64,000 bases of DNA from Leptasterias polaris. Taxonomy: Eukaryota > Echinodermata > Asteroidea > Forcipulatida > Asteriidae. Each line of letters starts with the position of its first letter. Position 1 is the stretch's first letter. A program made the translations under genes and the position numbers. The stretch spans positions 6,469,501 to 6,533,500 of the forward strand of contig JAZGTN010000007.1 of the NCBI GenBank assembly GCA_037783415.1, given 5' to 3'. Positions 9,613 through 21,300 of the stretch are shown here, in pieces. The notes below the pieces were generated by a model that ran no database searches, had not been told where the DNA came from, and saw only the letters and a list, made by a program, of their open reading frames with translations.

Positions 9613-12600
9613 TTAATAACTGAATTCCAATTGGTTTTTCTCATTGATGGAGCACAGAGAGTTATTACGAGCATATACAGATTTAAACTTTTCACAATTC
9701 ATTCTGCCCTTCTCTAGAGTCAAAAACCGTTTAAGATTGAGTTTGAACTGAAAAATTATATCAATGTCGGATGGTTTCTTATAATTATCAAAGACCCGTT
9801 TGCAACGGATGTTCCAGATTTGGCGGAGCATTTTAACTACAAGAACGCCTTAGACTGGTTGTAGTTCATAGCCCAGAATTCTGTTTGAGTCGCTAAGACA
9901 AAAGTGTTTGTTGTTTGTGTATTTCCTAACAAGATACTCGATAAAAATCCAAGCGCTTAGAGTGCTTATACAATAAATGAACAAATGCTGATGGGATTCT
10001 GATTCCGTTTCACATAAAGGGCATTTAACATCAACAACTCTTCCGATTTTGTACAAAAAATCTCTAGTGGGAAGAATCCTATGTTTTAATCTATACCAAA
10101 ACTGTTTATCTTCAGGATCAAGCAAGTTGTTTGTGAAACTATTTTTCCATATCAGGGACCAGTTTAAATCTTGAGCGTAACAGAAGACCTTTTTCCAAAC
10201 ATTCTGACTTTTTGGCGGAATGAATTTCTTGAAAATTAATCTGGAGTAATTGGATTTGGTATTAGTGTTCTTGATTTCGAGCTCACTGTTGTCATCATAG
10301 TCGGGGAAAACAAGCCAGTTACAGATATCATTAGCAGGGCCATGTCTCTGTTCTTTAACTAGGGTGAAATCTAAATGATCTTTCAACCTGCCCATGATTC
10401 TACCTGCATTGATTCTTTGAAGGGAACATTTTTGAGCAACTGTTTTGAAAGAAATCAGTCTACCTTGTCTGGTCACATTTTTGACTTTGGTCACACCAGC
10501 AGATTTAAGAACAGGACTGTTTAAAATAGTGTTATCCGTAGTAGCAATACAGTTGTTGAAAATAAGAACATTCTGTGTCTCCAAAAGACTTGAAAAGTTA
10601 CACGTAAGACTGCCACCAGCTTTCTCAAAGGCAGCAATTACTTCCTCGTAGAAAGGAGTAGTTTGGATCTTACTATTAGTATTAGCGAAAATATACCAAC
10701 CTAGATTATTATTACCAGTAGCTTTATTTATCCAATGGTCAAAGAAAATTGTCCACTTGCCTTCCGTAAGGGGGTAACGAGCTAACCAGTTAAATTTTAA
10801 GCTAGTTAGCTTGCACTGAACGTCTAAAAGACCTGTTCCTCCTTGCGCTTTGGGACCGATAACAGTATTTCTTTTTATCTTGTCATTCGGGCCATCCCAA
10901 AAGAAATTCCAGATGCTATTGTTAATTTTCTTTACAAATTCCACCGGACAGGCAAGAACGCTGCCTAAATAGTTTATAATAGCACCAATGAAAGTGTTAA
11001 CAATAACGGTTTTGCCCATAATAAGTCAAGAGACGTTTTGACCACTTGTCAAGCACGCACTTGATTTTGTTTGTTCTTTGACCCCAGTTGTCTTGTGCCG
11101 TTACCTCGTTACCAAACACAATACCTAGTATTTTAATTTTATCATTACCCCAATTAAAACGACAAGGTTTATCTTGCCTCTGCTTCCATTTACCGAGCCA
11201 AAGGCCTTTGGTCTTATTAACATTGAGTTTGGATCCGCTGCCCTTGCAATATGTGTCAAAAAGGTTTTCCACAATATCAAACTCGCATTCATTGCCTATG
11301 AAAATGTTGGTATCATCGGCGTGTTGGATTAACTTAACATTCGTTTCACCATTGGGAGTCTGAATGCCTCTTAAAATCTGGTTGTTTCTTATAAGACTAG
11401 CTAAACCTTCGGCACATATGGCGTAAAGTAGCGGAGACAACGGACAACCTTGTCTGATCCCTCTACTAATCTGGACTGGTGAACCAATAAAGTTATTTAA
11501 GATAATTCTGCAATTGGGTTTACTATAGAAGAGTTCGACCCATTTTATGAAAATAGGAGGAAGATTCATCTTACGCATAATAGAAAACATGTACTCCCAA
11601 TTAATTCTGTCAAAAGCTTTTTCTTGGTCGTAACTAATAACAGCGGCACCTAGATTTTCCCAATTGGTGTAATCAATCGTATCTCTTAAAATCATGAGGT
11701 TATCTTGAATTTTCCGGTTGGGCACACCACATGTCTGTTCTTCGCCAATAATGAAAGGCATGGCTACTTTAAGACGATTGGTCATGGCTTTAGACAATAT
11801 TTTATAGTCAACTGTCAGGAGGCTTATTGGACGCCAGTTTTTTAGTTCATAGCGACTCCCCGAATTCTTATAAATGAGTCTTACAAGAGCCGAGTTCATA
11901 GAATTACTCAAAAACCCATTTTTAAGACAATCTTTGTAAACTTCAAGGATATCTTTTCCAAAAATGTGCCAAAAATGTTGGTAAAATTCGACTGTTAAGC
12001 CATCGATACCGGGACTTTTGTTTTTATTCATTTGAAAGAGAGCATGTGTAATCTCTTCTTCGGTAATCTCTCTATCAAGATCTTCAAGAACGTTGTCAGG
12101 AATAGATTTTGTTTTGATATTAGAAATGATTTCATCTAAATGGGTTTCGGAAAGACTCTCTGAACTATACAGATTACTATAAAATTCATTGGCAATTTCA
12201 AGCATTGTATCTGGCTGGTCAAAAAGTACACCCTCATTGTTAAGAAGTTTGTCAATTTTTAAGCTTTGAATCTGCTGTCTTTCAAGATTTAGAAAGTATT
12301 TGGATAATTTTTCGCCTTCTTCTTTTTGAATGTTGTGCGTTCTAATCTGGGCTTTTTTTCATTCATTAATTTCATACTGTTTAAGATTATCTTCAAGCTC
12401 TTTTATCTCATCAATGCAATCAGTATCATCGTTTTTAATCAAAAGGTCATAAAGTTTTTGTAACTTTTTGCGATTTTGTTTGAGAGTATGGGCTTTTTCT
12501 TTGCCATAATCTTGAATAATTTCTTTCAGGCGAAATTTGCCAGATTCCCACCATTTGGAAAGAGAGTCACATTGACATTTTTGGGTTCCCCAAAAATTCC

Positions 12601-12890
12601 ACAGATTAGTAATACGATAGGAGCATCCAGGATCTTGTAATAGAGAATTATTACAGACCCATCGGCCTTGACCGTGGGGAGTGTCTATATTATCCAGTTT
12701 CAAACCAACAATTTGGTGATCTGAAAAACCCCATGAGGAAACAGAAACGTCATTCACATTATTTATAAGATTAGAAGACATAAATATGTAATCAATTCTG
12801 CTGGAACGGCTGCTACCTTTATGAAAATGAGTAAAGCCTTCTTTGTCAGGGTGAAATGAAGGGTAGCTACGTCCCAGAACCCTTGTTTTT
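9613..12890 (-). pseudogene. Tx1-like ORF2: endonuclease remnant plus reverse transcriptase, broken
   Basis: In order along the minus strand: the C-terminal piece of an APE-type endonuclease (FHPDKEGFTHFHKG, SSRIDYIF, and the SDHQIVGL catalytic SDH motif, about 12880-12660); a basic coiled linker; RT motifs NWRPISLLTVDYKILSKAM, TCGVPNRKIQDN, YDQEKAFDRINW, RGIRQGCPLSPLLYAI and QHADDTNIF (HADD in place of the usual Y/F-ADD); thumb; then a Trp/Cys-rich tail (CPLCETESESHQHLFIYC). The frame is continuous across the TGA at 12359 and the TAA at 9850. A single extra G near 11017 shifts it between TYYG and KTVIVNTF. The upstream two-thirds of the endonuclease is absent. Motif style (DQEKAFDR, TCGVPxR) points to the Tx1 group. 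Confidence 0.85.
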
Positions 12891-13853
12891 TTTTGGAAGT
12901 GTTCTTTTTGGTTGTTCCCGTAACTGCATCTTTGAATGACTTTTTAAGTTTGAAGTTGGCTTCTTTTGGTGGGCACTGTTCGGTGTTGTCTGTTTGATCC
13001 ATACCTTTAGTTTCCTCTCCTTTGTTTGTTTTTGAGCTTTTTGTTTCATCTTTAGCTGGTGATTCTGTGTCAGTGTCGCTTGCAGTGTCAGTGTCATCTT
13101 TAGCTGGTGATTCTGTGTCTGTGTCAGTTGCTGCTCATCATTTTCTTCTTTCTCTCCAGTAGTGTCTAAGTTTTCATTTTCATTATGTACATTTATTATG
13201 GGGGTGTCATCATAGGTTTCCTCCTGTTCACTGTTGTCATATTGATCGTGCCATGCCGCTCTATGATTGTAGCTTCCACATACGAAGCATCTACTTCTTA
13301 CCGGACAGTCTCGAGCAAGATGGTCTGTTCCCTCACATATTTTGCAGGTCTTCTGCTGCCCCTTGTATCTTATTGGCAGTGTAAATCCGCTGAATTTGAT
13401 GAAACTCGGTATCGGTTTCTTGAGGCTTTTGATAAGACAGCTTCTTACGCCGGTTTCTATGTTGTCATCAAACCCGTGAAGTTGACGTCGGATGTTGACG
13501 ACAGTTCCATAGCGAGACAGGAGCGATGTTATGGCTTGGTCTGGAATCTCGTATGGTGCCTTAATATAGGCGATAATTGAGTTACGTATATTGGCTCTTT
13601 CACACTGAATGAGGGCATTATGTAATAGCAGGCCTTGCTGGGCTATACACTCACAATCCCTCTCATTGTCAAAGGTGACGTTGTACCATTTACGTTCCAG
13701 CTCAGCAATGCACACTATTGTTGATGTTGTATCCAATTCGTGATTGACAGATTTGTAGACGTCTTGGGGCGTGACGACTTTAGTAAGATGGTTGGTGTTG
13801 AACCTCACTGTGTTTGGTCTGTTAAGACCCATGGCAGAAAACATGGCGGCCAA
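12867..13853 (-). CDS. Tx1-like LINE ORF1, CCHC zinc-knuckle nucleic-acid-binding protein
   Basis: This is an open frame of 328 residues. Paired zinc knuckles sit at about residues 168-198: CKICEGTDHLARDC followed by CFVCGSYNHRAAWH. The N-terminal half has an RRM/gag-like character typical of Tx1/L1 ORF1, and the C terminus is acidic and then Lys-rich with a short internal duplication (TLTQNHQLKM twice). ORF1 proteins bind the element's RNA. The original C terminus may have been changed, because the end of this frame coincides with the deletion that removed the endonuclease start. Confidence 0.75.
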   Translation of the reverse strand: MAAMFSAMGLNRPNTVRFNTNHLTKVVTPQDVYKSVNHELDTTSTIVCIAELERKWYNVTFDNERDCECIAQQGLLLHNALIQCERANIRNSIIAYIKAPYEIPDQAITSLLSRYGTVVNIRRQLHGFDDNIETGVRSCLIKSLKKPIPSFIKFSGFTLPIRYKGQQKTCKICEGTDHLARDCPVRSRCFVCGSYNHRAAWHDQYDNSEQEETYDDTPIINVHNENENLDTTGEKEENDEQQLTQTQNHQLKMTLTLQATLTQNHQLKMKQKAQKQTKERKLKVWIKQTTPNSAHQKKPTSNLKSHSKMQLREQPKRTLPKKNKGSGT

Positions 13854-14042
13854 GCGTCACCGCCGTTAATTTGAGAGAGCTTTTAAGGCCAAGAGGCCCT
13901 AAAAGGGTTGTTTTAATCTCTCTTACCTCAATGAAAGTGTTCTATGTAGTATTGAAGAGACACTTGCTAGTAGATTTAGCCTCCACAAAAACGCAAAAGG
14001 TGTAATTTCTGTTTTTTTCCTGGAGCTCGATGTAGCTATGTC

Positions 14043-14178
14043 CTACGTCCTCAGAGCATCGCTGATCAAGGCAAACCATCTATTTAGCTCCTTCTTGATG
14101 GGCCTGAGACATCTGAAGGTGTCGATATGGCAGTAGGTCTTGATGAAGACTAGGAGCATAATTCCTGCGGTCACTCCC
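14043..14178 (-). CDS. Shisa-like gene B, last coding exon (transmembrane/cytoplasmic tail)
   Basis: The acceptor is CCATAG|G at 14179. Joined to the phase-2 donor of exon 15036-15225, it reads R-GVTAGIMLLVFI-K-TYCHIDTFRC and ends at TAG 14043-14045. The layout mirrors the gene A exon at 50485-50671, where TYCRSDTYPC follows a full transmembrane stretch. The signature TYC..DT..C just inside the membrane is shared. The hydrophobic run here is only about 12 residues against about 19 in gene A, so the exon may be shortened, the acceptor may differ, or the gene may be decaying. Exon lengths (190+136) keep the frame exactly. The 3' flank runs straight into a LINE. Confidence 0.5.
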
Positions 14179-14274
14179 CTATGGTACCGCAGAGGGTGTA
14201 AAACTTGCCCATACTGCAAATTCAATGCAGGAACACAGGTATTAATTATTAAAATGGACACTGCACTTGGCACA

Positions 14275-14595
14275 GGTATCCGCCAACTTTTATTTGTGTT
14301 TGTAAACTCACCGAGCCATTTGTTTAATTGCTAATTATAATGACACAGTTGCCTAAGTGATTACACCGCTGGTATATGCGGTTGGCTGTCAGCGTTACCA
14401 ATTTAAACAAAACAACCTGAACATTTTAAGGAATCCCACATTTATTAACCTCTGGCAGTGATCAGTCCACTCTTCTATGAAAATATTGGCATTTGTAAAT
14501 GAAACAAGTTAGGCTGAAAGCACGGGTTAATGGAGGGGTTAGATAAATAGAGCAATACAATGGTGTGGTAGGTAGCTTGTCCAGCCCCTTTAAAA
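14275..14595. other. Intronic sequence, nothing identified
   Basis: This is part of the 857-bp intron between the gene B exons. It is AT-rich, and no repeat or regulatory signature was recognised. Confidence 0.4.
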
Positions 14596-14639
14596 CTATA
14601 AAACAACAATGATTGTAAACATGAGCATAAATGACAAAC

Positions 14640-14890
14640 AAATATTTAAACCATCACAGCTCCCTAGGGAGTATACAGCCTGTGATACCAAAACACGCAC
14701 TACACCAAGTAAATCAATCACAAGACAATCACCACTCTCGCAGGTACCTGTAAACTCTTGGTGAAGAGAAACAATCATAGTTAAGTGTCCCTGCCTAAGG
14801 ACATACGTGTCATGACCGGGATTCGAACCCACACCCAGATAACTAAGCCACAAGAACTTAAGTGTACGGGGCACTAGACACGTCACGTGC
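14640..14890 (-). mobile_element. tRNA-derived SINE in the gene B intron
   Basis: The B-box GGGTTCGAATCCC is perfect (plus-strand complement at 14818-14830); the A-box is decayed. The body shares GGGAGTATACAGCC and a GTGAAGAGAA word with the SINE at 62915-63155, so both belong to one family. Both copies sit in introns of the Shisa-like paralogues, on the genes' own strand. Confidence 0.7.
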
Positions 14891-15035
14891 TTGTCCATGC
14901 TGCATAGAAGATGCTTAGAAAATAATATCCGCCATCGCTGCAAGGAAAATGCACAACACTAGCTGGGGAATGGCTTCTGATTGCAATGGAAACATGCCTG
15001 CTGCCAACTAACGTTCCAAAGTATCCAGTTCTCAC

Positions 15036-15225
15036 CTCTCGCCGTTAGCGATCTCTGGATCTTGGCAGCAGGTGTGGTAGTCTCCATTCTCGTCGGGTCG
15101 GTCGTTCACACAGCACGAGTTGTACGTGTTCGCCGCACCGTCAGGTAGGGTGTCTGGACATTCGTAACTGTTACCGGCTGCACCCACCTCTAAGTTTGGA
15201 TCGATCGGACAAGTTGTGGACAGGA
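15036..15225 (-). CDS. Shisa-like gene B, six-cysteine ectodomain exon
   Basis: The exon is bounded by a strong acceptor (TTTTTTTTCAG|TC, phase 1) and a donor GAGAG|GTGAGA (phase 2). It encodes STTCPIDPN, then YECPDTLPDG, then SCCVNDRPDENG and HTCCQDPE: cysteine pattern C, C, CC, CC with a CP after the second cysteine. This spacing, followed by a single transmembrane exon, is what defines Shisa-like (STMC6-type) adaptor proteins. Entry and exit phases are identical to the gene A exon 63181-63397, and the sequences align through the CP, CC and CC positions. The expected signal-peptide exon was not found upstream. Function is unknown; Shisa-like proteins generally act in trafficking of receptors or as membrane adaptors. 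Confidence 0.6.
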
Positions 15226-15642
15226 CTGAAAAAAAACCCCACATAAACCAGAGTTACACAAAATATCCTTAACCCTGGGTCCCAAGGGTCCCATTAAATC
15301 GCCTTCTGGTGACTTTCACCTCATTGGAAGGCACTTTTAATTACAGGGCAGTTAAGTGTGTTTGGGGTGATCCCAAGTTAATTCCCATGCTAGAAAGACT
15401 TTGTAGTAGCCTGATGATAGATATATGACATTATGTTGGCTGCAGACCTTATCTACAAATAAAATCAAGGTCCGTGTACAAAACGCATAATAGGCGAAAT
15501 ATCTGCACGTGTTTCAATGGTTGTGTACAACATATGGTTTTTGTGTGTGCACATGACAATGGTGACTGTGGCCAGCTAACTTCAAAGGGTCATGGTGAAC
15601 TGTTAGCGAGTTCAACCCCATGTGTGACTACACTATCTCAAA

Positions 15643-15661
15643 GGGGGGGGGGGGGGGGGGG
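15643..15661. repeat. G19 homopolymer
   Basis: An uninterrupted run of 19 G, one of several long G or C runs in the window (see also 58259-58279 and 62125-62145). The surrounding 15250-16280 stretch is otherwise unremarkable AT-rich DNA. Confidence 0.9.
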
Positions 15662-16354
15662 TTGGAATAGAGGATTACATGAAGTTTGACCGGATTTGAC
15701 TGAACGGTTTTTATGTTATTGATTTAAACAAAAAATGTGCCTACCGCCTACCTACTTCGAGCAGTGTAAACAAATAATGACAAATTATCAATAAATGTGT
15801 TTAATGATATCTAGTTGCTTAACTGGGAGGGGGTTAGGAGGCGCACGGCATGGGAAAAATGAGCCCCCCCTCCCCCTACAAAAAAAGAAGAAGAAAAAGA
15901 CAACACTTTTTGGGGGAAAAAAAATCCAAGTTGTTTGGTGTAGACATATTTAAACTAGTACATCTTTTAAAGTGTAATGAAAACAATTTGTTATTTTTTT
16001 GTAGGAAATAATTATTGAGATACGTCTGATAAGCCAAAATTGAAAAGCGATTGAGATTTATAAGTACGTGCTAAGTTTAAATACTAATGAACTTGCGACA
16101 ATCTTTTAGCAAAAGGGTACACCTTTTAATTTGTCACGACAGGGCACTGTTGCAGATAATGAAGATTAAAGAAATATCATTTTTTAACTTCCGGTTTTAA
16201 CGGTAGTTTAGGTCAAATGAGTTTACGTGTTTTAAAAGATTTGTAGCATCGTTAAATGTCTTTTTATGATATAATTAGGGAATAACAGTTTGGGGAGCCG
16301 GTCTTCACTGAGTGGTAGTGACCAGGTTGATGGCTTGGCGCTGTTAATTTCCGG

Positions 16355-16565
16355 TCAGGCTGATCCAATTCCGGGTCAGCCTGATCCAATTCCGGGTCAG
16401 CCTGATCCATTGCCGGGTCAGTCTGATCCATTTCCGGGTCAGTCTGATCCATTTCCGGGTCAGCCTGATCCATTGCCGGGTCAGGATGACCCATTGCCGG
16501 GTCAGCCTGATCCATTTCCGGGTCAGCCTGATCCATTTCCGGGTCAGTCTGACTCTTTTCCGGTC
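16355..16565. repeat. 21-bp minisatellite, array 1
   Basis: About ten units of a 21-bp repeat (core CCGGGTCAGCCTGATCCATT) with small variations. Because 21 is divisible by three, both strands stay open and give artificial heptapeptide frames (PGQPDPF on plus, MDQADPE on minus). Array 1 and its right flank are duplicated as array 2 at 16842-16950 with flank to about 17310 (shared GATCTGTGA, TACTAGTTGCTCTGAATTAT and CATTAAAAGTTATTGTTATT words). A perfect inverted GGTCA site lies at 16479-16491. Confidence 0.85.
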
Positions 16566-16841
16566 AGGCCTGAAATTGGATCAGTGAAGATCTGTGATTC
16601 TACTAGTTGCTCTGAATTATTAAAACAATTATGTCCTGAACCAAAAACCAGACGGAAAATGCTTGGACCCCCAAATAATAGAAAAAAAGAAAAAATACCC
16701 CCCCACCCAAAAAAAAAAACCGAATCCAAAACGCCTTTTAGTAACAAATGGCAAAAATGCAATGCGTACAGTTTGATCTGAATGAAATTCCTTCTATCAA
16801 AATAATATCATTAAAAGTTATTGTTATTGGCATCCTCAGTC

Positions 16842-17310
16842 TGATCCATTTCCGGGTCAGTCTGATCCATTTCCGGGTCAGCCTGATCCATTGCCGGGTC
16901 AGCATGACCCATTTCCGGGTCAGCCTGACTCTTTTCCGGTCAGGCTGACCTGAAATTGGATCAGTGAAGATCTGTGAGTCTACTAGTTGCTCTGAATTAT
17001 TAAAAAAAATTATGTCCTGAACCAAAAACGTAAACCCCCCTGCAACAAAAATGAAACGTTTTCGCTTTAAAAGTACCACGACTAATATGTTTACACAATT
17101 TTAGAACATTTTAAAGCAGACGGAAAATGCTTGGACCCCCCCCCCAAAAACAAATATATACCCCCGCCCCCCAAAAAAAAAAACCGAATCCGAAACGCCT
17201 TTTAGTAACAATTTTTTGAAGGCAAAAATGCAATGCGTACAGTTTGATCTGAATGAAATTCCTTCTTTCAAAATAATATCATTAAAAGTTATTGTTATTG
17301 GCATCCTACA
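16842..17310. repeat. Minisatellite array 2 with duplicated flank
   Basis: About five 21-bp units followed by a near copy of the sequence found right of array 1. The copy carries an extra insert with C-runs at 17137-17170. Perfect inverted GGTCA-N3-TGACC sites occur at 16897-16909 and 16938-16950. Confidence 0.8.
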
Positions 17311-18010
17311 TTGTCAGAACGTGATTTAGTTATGCTTTAATTAACCAGGTTTATTAAAAAATATGGTTATGTAAAACAAAAAACAACACCAACCTATTCA
17401 ATTAAATGCCAATACAACATCAGACTAAACAATCACCATCTCTAAAAGTTAACCTCAAATAAATCCAAAGGAAGAGTTTTATTTCACTTTTTGTCAACGC
17501 GTTGGTTTATTGTCTCATAACAGGTGCATTTAAAACATCAGTTAATCAATGATACAAGCCCAAGTAGAGACCGTGCAAGTGTACGCACGTATTCAAACAT
17601 TTGTGGAAGATTTCGTAACTACGAACAATGCTTTTTTGTAAATGGAAAAATAAAAACAAAAAATAACAACATTTGAAAGGAAAAAAGGAAAAACTTCGCA
17701 CTTTAACTGGTCCATCTTGCGAAAATACGCGACACTTGCACGGTCCATTGTAGTTTTGAATAGGGTATTCGGATTAGAACGTATTAGACTGAAATTCCAA
17801 GTGAATAGGCATCATACTTATATTAAATACAATCTTAACGGACTATGTTCAAACGTTTTAAAGCATAGCTTGTGCATAGCTACTTGATGTTGATGTAAAT
17901 GTCTAATTACCTCAGTAATATTTCAGACAAAGTCTGTTTCCTTATTACTTTGAACGTAATCATTTATCTTTTTGAGGATTAATACTTTTGTTGGAATAGT
18001 TAAAAAGCGT
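17311..18010. other. No feature identified
   Basis: AT-rich sequence without supported genes, inverted repeats or tandem units that I could recognise. Confidence 0.4.
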
Positions 18011-18019
18011 TAATGGTAG

Positions 18020-18260
18020 AAGTTTTTTGTTATGCATTATTAAAAATTGCATCAATGCGCCGCCCTAGGTTTGTATTGGTAAACCCCTGTTGGGTCCTAG
18101 ACATTTCTGAAACCATCTCAACTCCTTTGGAGTATGTAGCATCGGCATCCCAGTGGACGCACAGGCTGCTAATTATTCACAACATTGTGTTCAAGGTCAT
18201 AACTCACAGGTACCAGGTGAATGTTAACAGTCATCCAAAAAGTGATTTTTGTTTTAGTCG
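18020..18260. repeat. Dispersed repeat, partner at 7860-8110
   Basis: Both copies share the order TTAAAATTGCA-like start, GCGCC, CATTTC.TGAAACCA, TTTGGAGTATG, AGCATCGGCATCCCA, TATTCACAACA and ACCAGGTGA, then a TTTTGTTTTA run. Similarity is moderate, so both copies are old. The end overlaps the first unit of the 18.3-22.3 kb array. Confidence 0.65.
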
Positions 18261-18324
18261 CTAAACTAAAAATTACAAACAATAAGATTAAGACAATAAG
18301 GCATAGTATTTCAAAAAATTCATT

Positions 18325-21300
18325 TCTTAAACACTCAAATGAACTTTTCTGATATTTCTGGTGATCCAGATAAAACAACATTTCGAAATTCCAGTCTACA
18401 ACCTTGACTTCCGCTGTGTAAATTTAAAAACACACCTTGCATAACAATGCGTACAAGTTCCAGACTCACAGGTACCAGGTGAATGTTAAAATACATTCAA
18501 AAGTGATTTTTGTTTTAGTCGCTAAACTAAGGTTTACACACAATAAGATTATAAGACAGAAAGGCAATTTAAAAAGATAATATACTAATTCTTAAAGTCT
18601 TTTCTTAAACACTCGGTTAATATTTCTGATATATTTGTTATCATCCATATACAGTACAAACAATATACTATTTCTGAATTTCCAGTCCACAAACTTGACT
18701 TCCATTTCATCAATTGATTATTTCAAGTAAGTAATGTTGCTGTTCTACTGATCTTTGAAACCATTTCTGTAGAACGGCAGCCAACAAGGCAAACAGGTTG
18801 CTGTTAATAGACACAATCAGTGACCGGAGTCATGTGACTCATTAGTGGGTATACAATGTAAACAAACCTAGCAAACAATGCACAGCGAGCATGAATAACC
18901 ATGACTGCTTCCCACCCTACAGCAGGAGCACTTGGAAGCAGTCATGCGTTTCCATTCACACTGTGCCTTGCTTGCTTGGTTTGTTTACATTTTATACCCA
19001 CTATGGGTCAAGTGACTGCAGTCGCTGATTGTGTTTATTCACAACAACATGTACATGTACAACATGCACACACACAGGTTCAAATTTACTCCTGGTGAAG
19101 AGCAGCAATTAATGTGTTTGTCTTGCCAAAAAATACAAAAACATGAACCCGATTCAAATCCCCACTTTATGATTATCATTAGATTTAAGGTTGATGCAGA
19201 GACCGCTCGGCCACGGCACTTTTTTGTTGATGCTTGAACCATCATGCCTTAATTAGTTTCCATCATTCTGAAATTGACCCTTGATGAGTAAATGGTCGTA
19301 AACATTCAAAATGTGGTTTGTCTTTTAAGCTTGACATACATAAAGATTAAAACAATCAAATTAATTTAAACAACAAAAATACCTTTTAAAAAATTTCCTT
19401 CTTAAACATTCTGTTCAACATTGCTGATAATTGTTTTTGTCATCCAGATAATACAGTGAAGTTTTTTAAATTTACAGTCCACAAATTTGAATTCGGCTTC
19501 GTAAACTTAAAAACACACTTAAATTATTTTACTAAATAAAGTTGCTGCTCTATCAATCTTTCCAATAGTAGTTTTAAGAACATTTTCTTTACCACAAAAC
19601 TGAGGTTATTGTTATCAACCATGTTATTAAACAAAGCTTGACAAAATCAGTTTGTAATACCAAAACCTTCACGCTTGTTCTTATTGGTTCTAATGTCTAG
19701 ATAATAAATGTGTTTTCTTTATTCTTGAACAAAGGTCAAATATCTTGACTTTTCTTAGCATGAATCTGATTATCACTTTCCCTTCTCAACTTTTCGCAAT
19801 AGTTTGCATTATTGTTTAAAATTTCCTTAGTTAAATTCTACGTCCTACAAACTTAGATCACTTTTATATCACTGTATACAGTTCACGTGCTATATATTTC
19901 TACTACCAACAGCCACTTTAACAATCATTTAAATATAGAGTACAATTAGAAAAAATACCATTTCAAAAAGACTTTTCTTAAACACTATGTTGAACATCTC
20001 TGATATATATATTTTTTTCATCCAGATAATAACAATAATATGTTTTTAATTTCCAGTTGAATTCTGCTTCGTAAACTAAAAACCACACCTTGATTTTTTC
20101 AGTAAATAATAATGCTGTTTTATCGATCTTTGCAATAATATCCTTAATAACAATTTCTTTACCACAAAACTGAGCTGGTTATTGGTATCAACCATGTGAT
20201 TAAACAAAGCTTGACAAAAGCAGTTTGTAGAGACTTTACCAAAATCTTCACGCTTGTTCTTATTGGCGGTAATGACTAGATTAAAAATGTGTTCTATTTA
20301 TTCTTGAACAAATGTCAAATCTCTTGACTTTTCTGAGCATGAAGCAGTCTTAGATTGTTAAACCGACTATCTGATTATCACTTTCTCTTCTCAACATTTC
20401 GCAATAGTTGGCATCATTTAAACAAAATGTCCACAGTTAAATTCTAAGTCCTACAAAACTAATCACTTTGATATCACTTGTATATCACTGTAAACAGTTC
20501 ATGTGCTATGTATTTCTACTACCAACGGCCATTGTGCACCTAAATAATCACATAATTACATAAAGTACTATTAGAAAAAAATACTATTTCAAAAAGTCTT
20601 GTCTTAAACACTCTGTTGAACATTTCTGATAATTGTTTTTGTCATCCAGACAATGGTATGTTTTGAGTTAGTTCACATGTTTGACTTCTGCTTGTAAATT
20701 AAAAAACACCCCCTTTTTTTTCAGTAAATAATTTTGCTGTTCTACTGATCTTTGCAACCATTTCTGTAGAACGGCAGCCAACAAGTTGAACAGGTTGCTG
20801 TTAATTCACAACAACATGTACAACGTGCACACACACAGGTTCCAATTTACTCTTGGTGAAGAGCAGCAATTAATGTGTTTGTCTTGCCAAAGAATACAAA
20901 AAATGAACCGGATTCGAATCCTCACTTTATGATTATCATTAGAATTAAGGTCGATGCTGAGATCGCTCGGCCACGGCACTTTTTTTGTTGATGCTTGAAC
21001 CATCATGCCTTAATTAGTTTCCATCATTCTGAAATTGACCCTTGATGAGTAAAAGGTCGTAAACATTCAAAATGTGGTTTGTTTTTTAAGCTTAATACAT
21101 AAAGATTAAAACAATCAAATTAATTTAAACAACAAAAATACCTTTTTAAAAATTTCCTTCTTAAACATTCTGTTCAACATTGCTGATAATTGTTTTTGTC
21201 ATCCAGATAATACAGTGAAGTTTTTTTAATTTACAGTCCACAAATTTGAATTCGGCTTCGTAAACTTAAAAACACACTTAAATTATTTTACTAAATAAAG

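Larger units (their letters stand above)
9400..13900 (-). mobile_element. Tx1-like (L1 superfamily) LINE, nearly full length, inactive
   Basis: This minus-strand element has an ORF1 with CCHC zinc knuckles, then an ORF2 with endonuclease remnant, RT and C-terminal region, and a 3' end near 9400 that includes AATAAA-type words. ORF1 begins at 13853, just after a GC-richer leader. The element lies about 145 bp downstream of gene B's stop codon, so it landed in or close to that gene's 3'UTR. Inactivating changes: an internal deletion removing most of the endonuclease, TGA at 12359-12361, a one-base insertion near 11017, and TAA at 9850-9852. Confidence 0.85.

Noticed and set aside
16290..16781. 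163-residue plus-strand frame with PGQPDP heptads
   Set aside because: It is a 21-bp minisatellite read in frame; the opposite strand is equally open, and the flanks are duplicated non-coding DNA.
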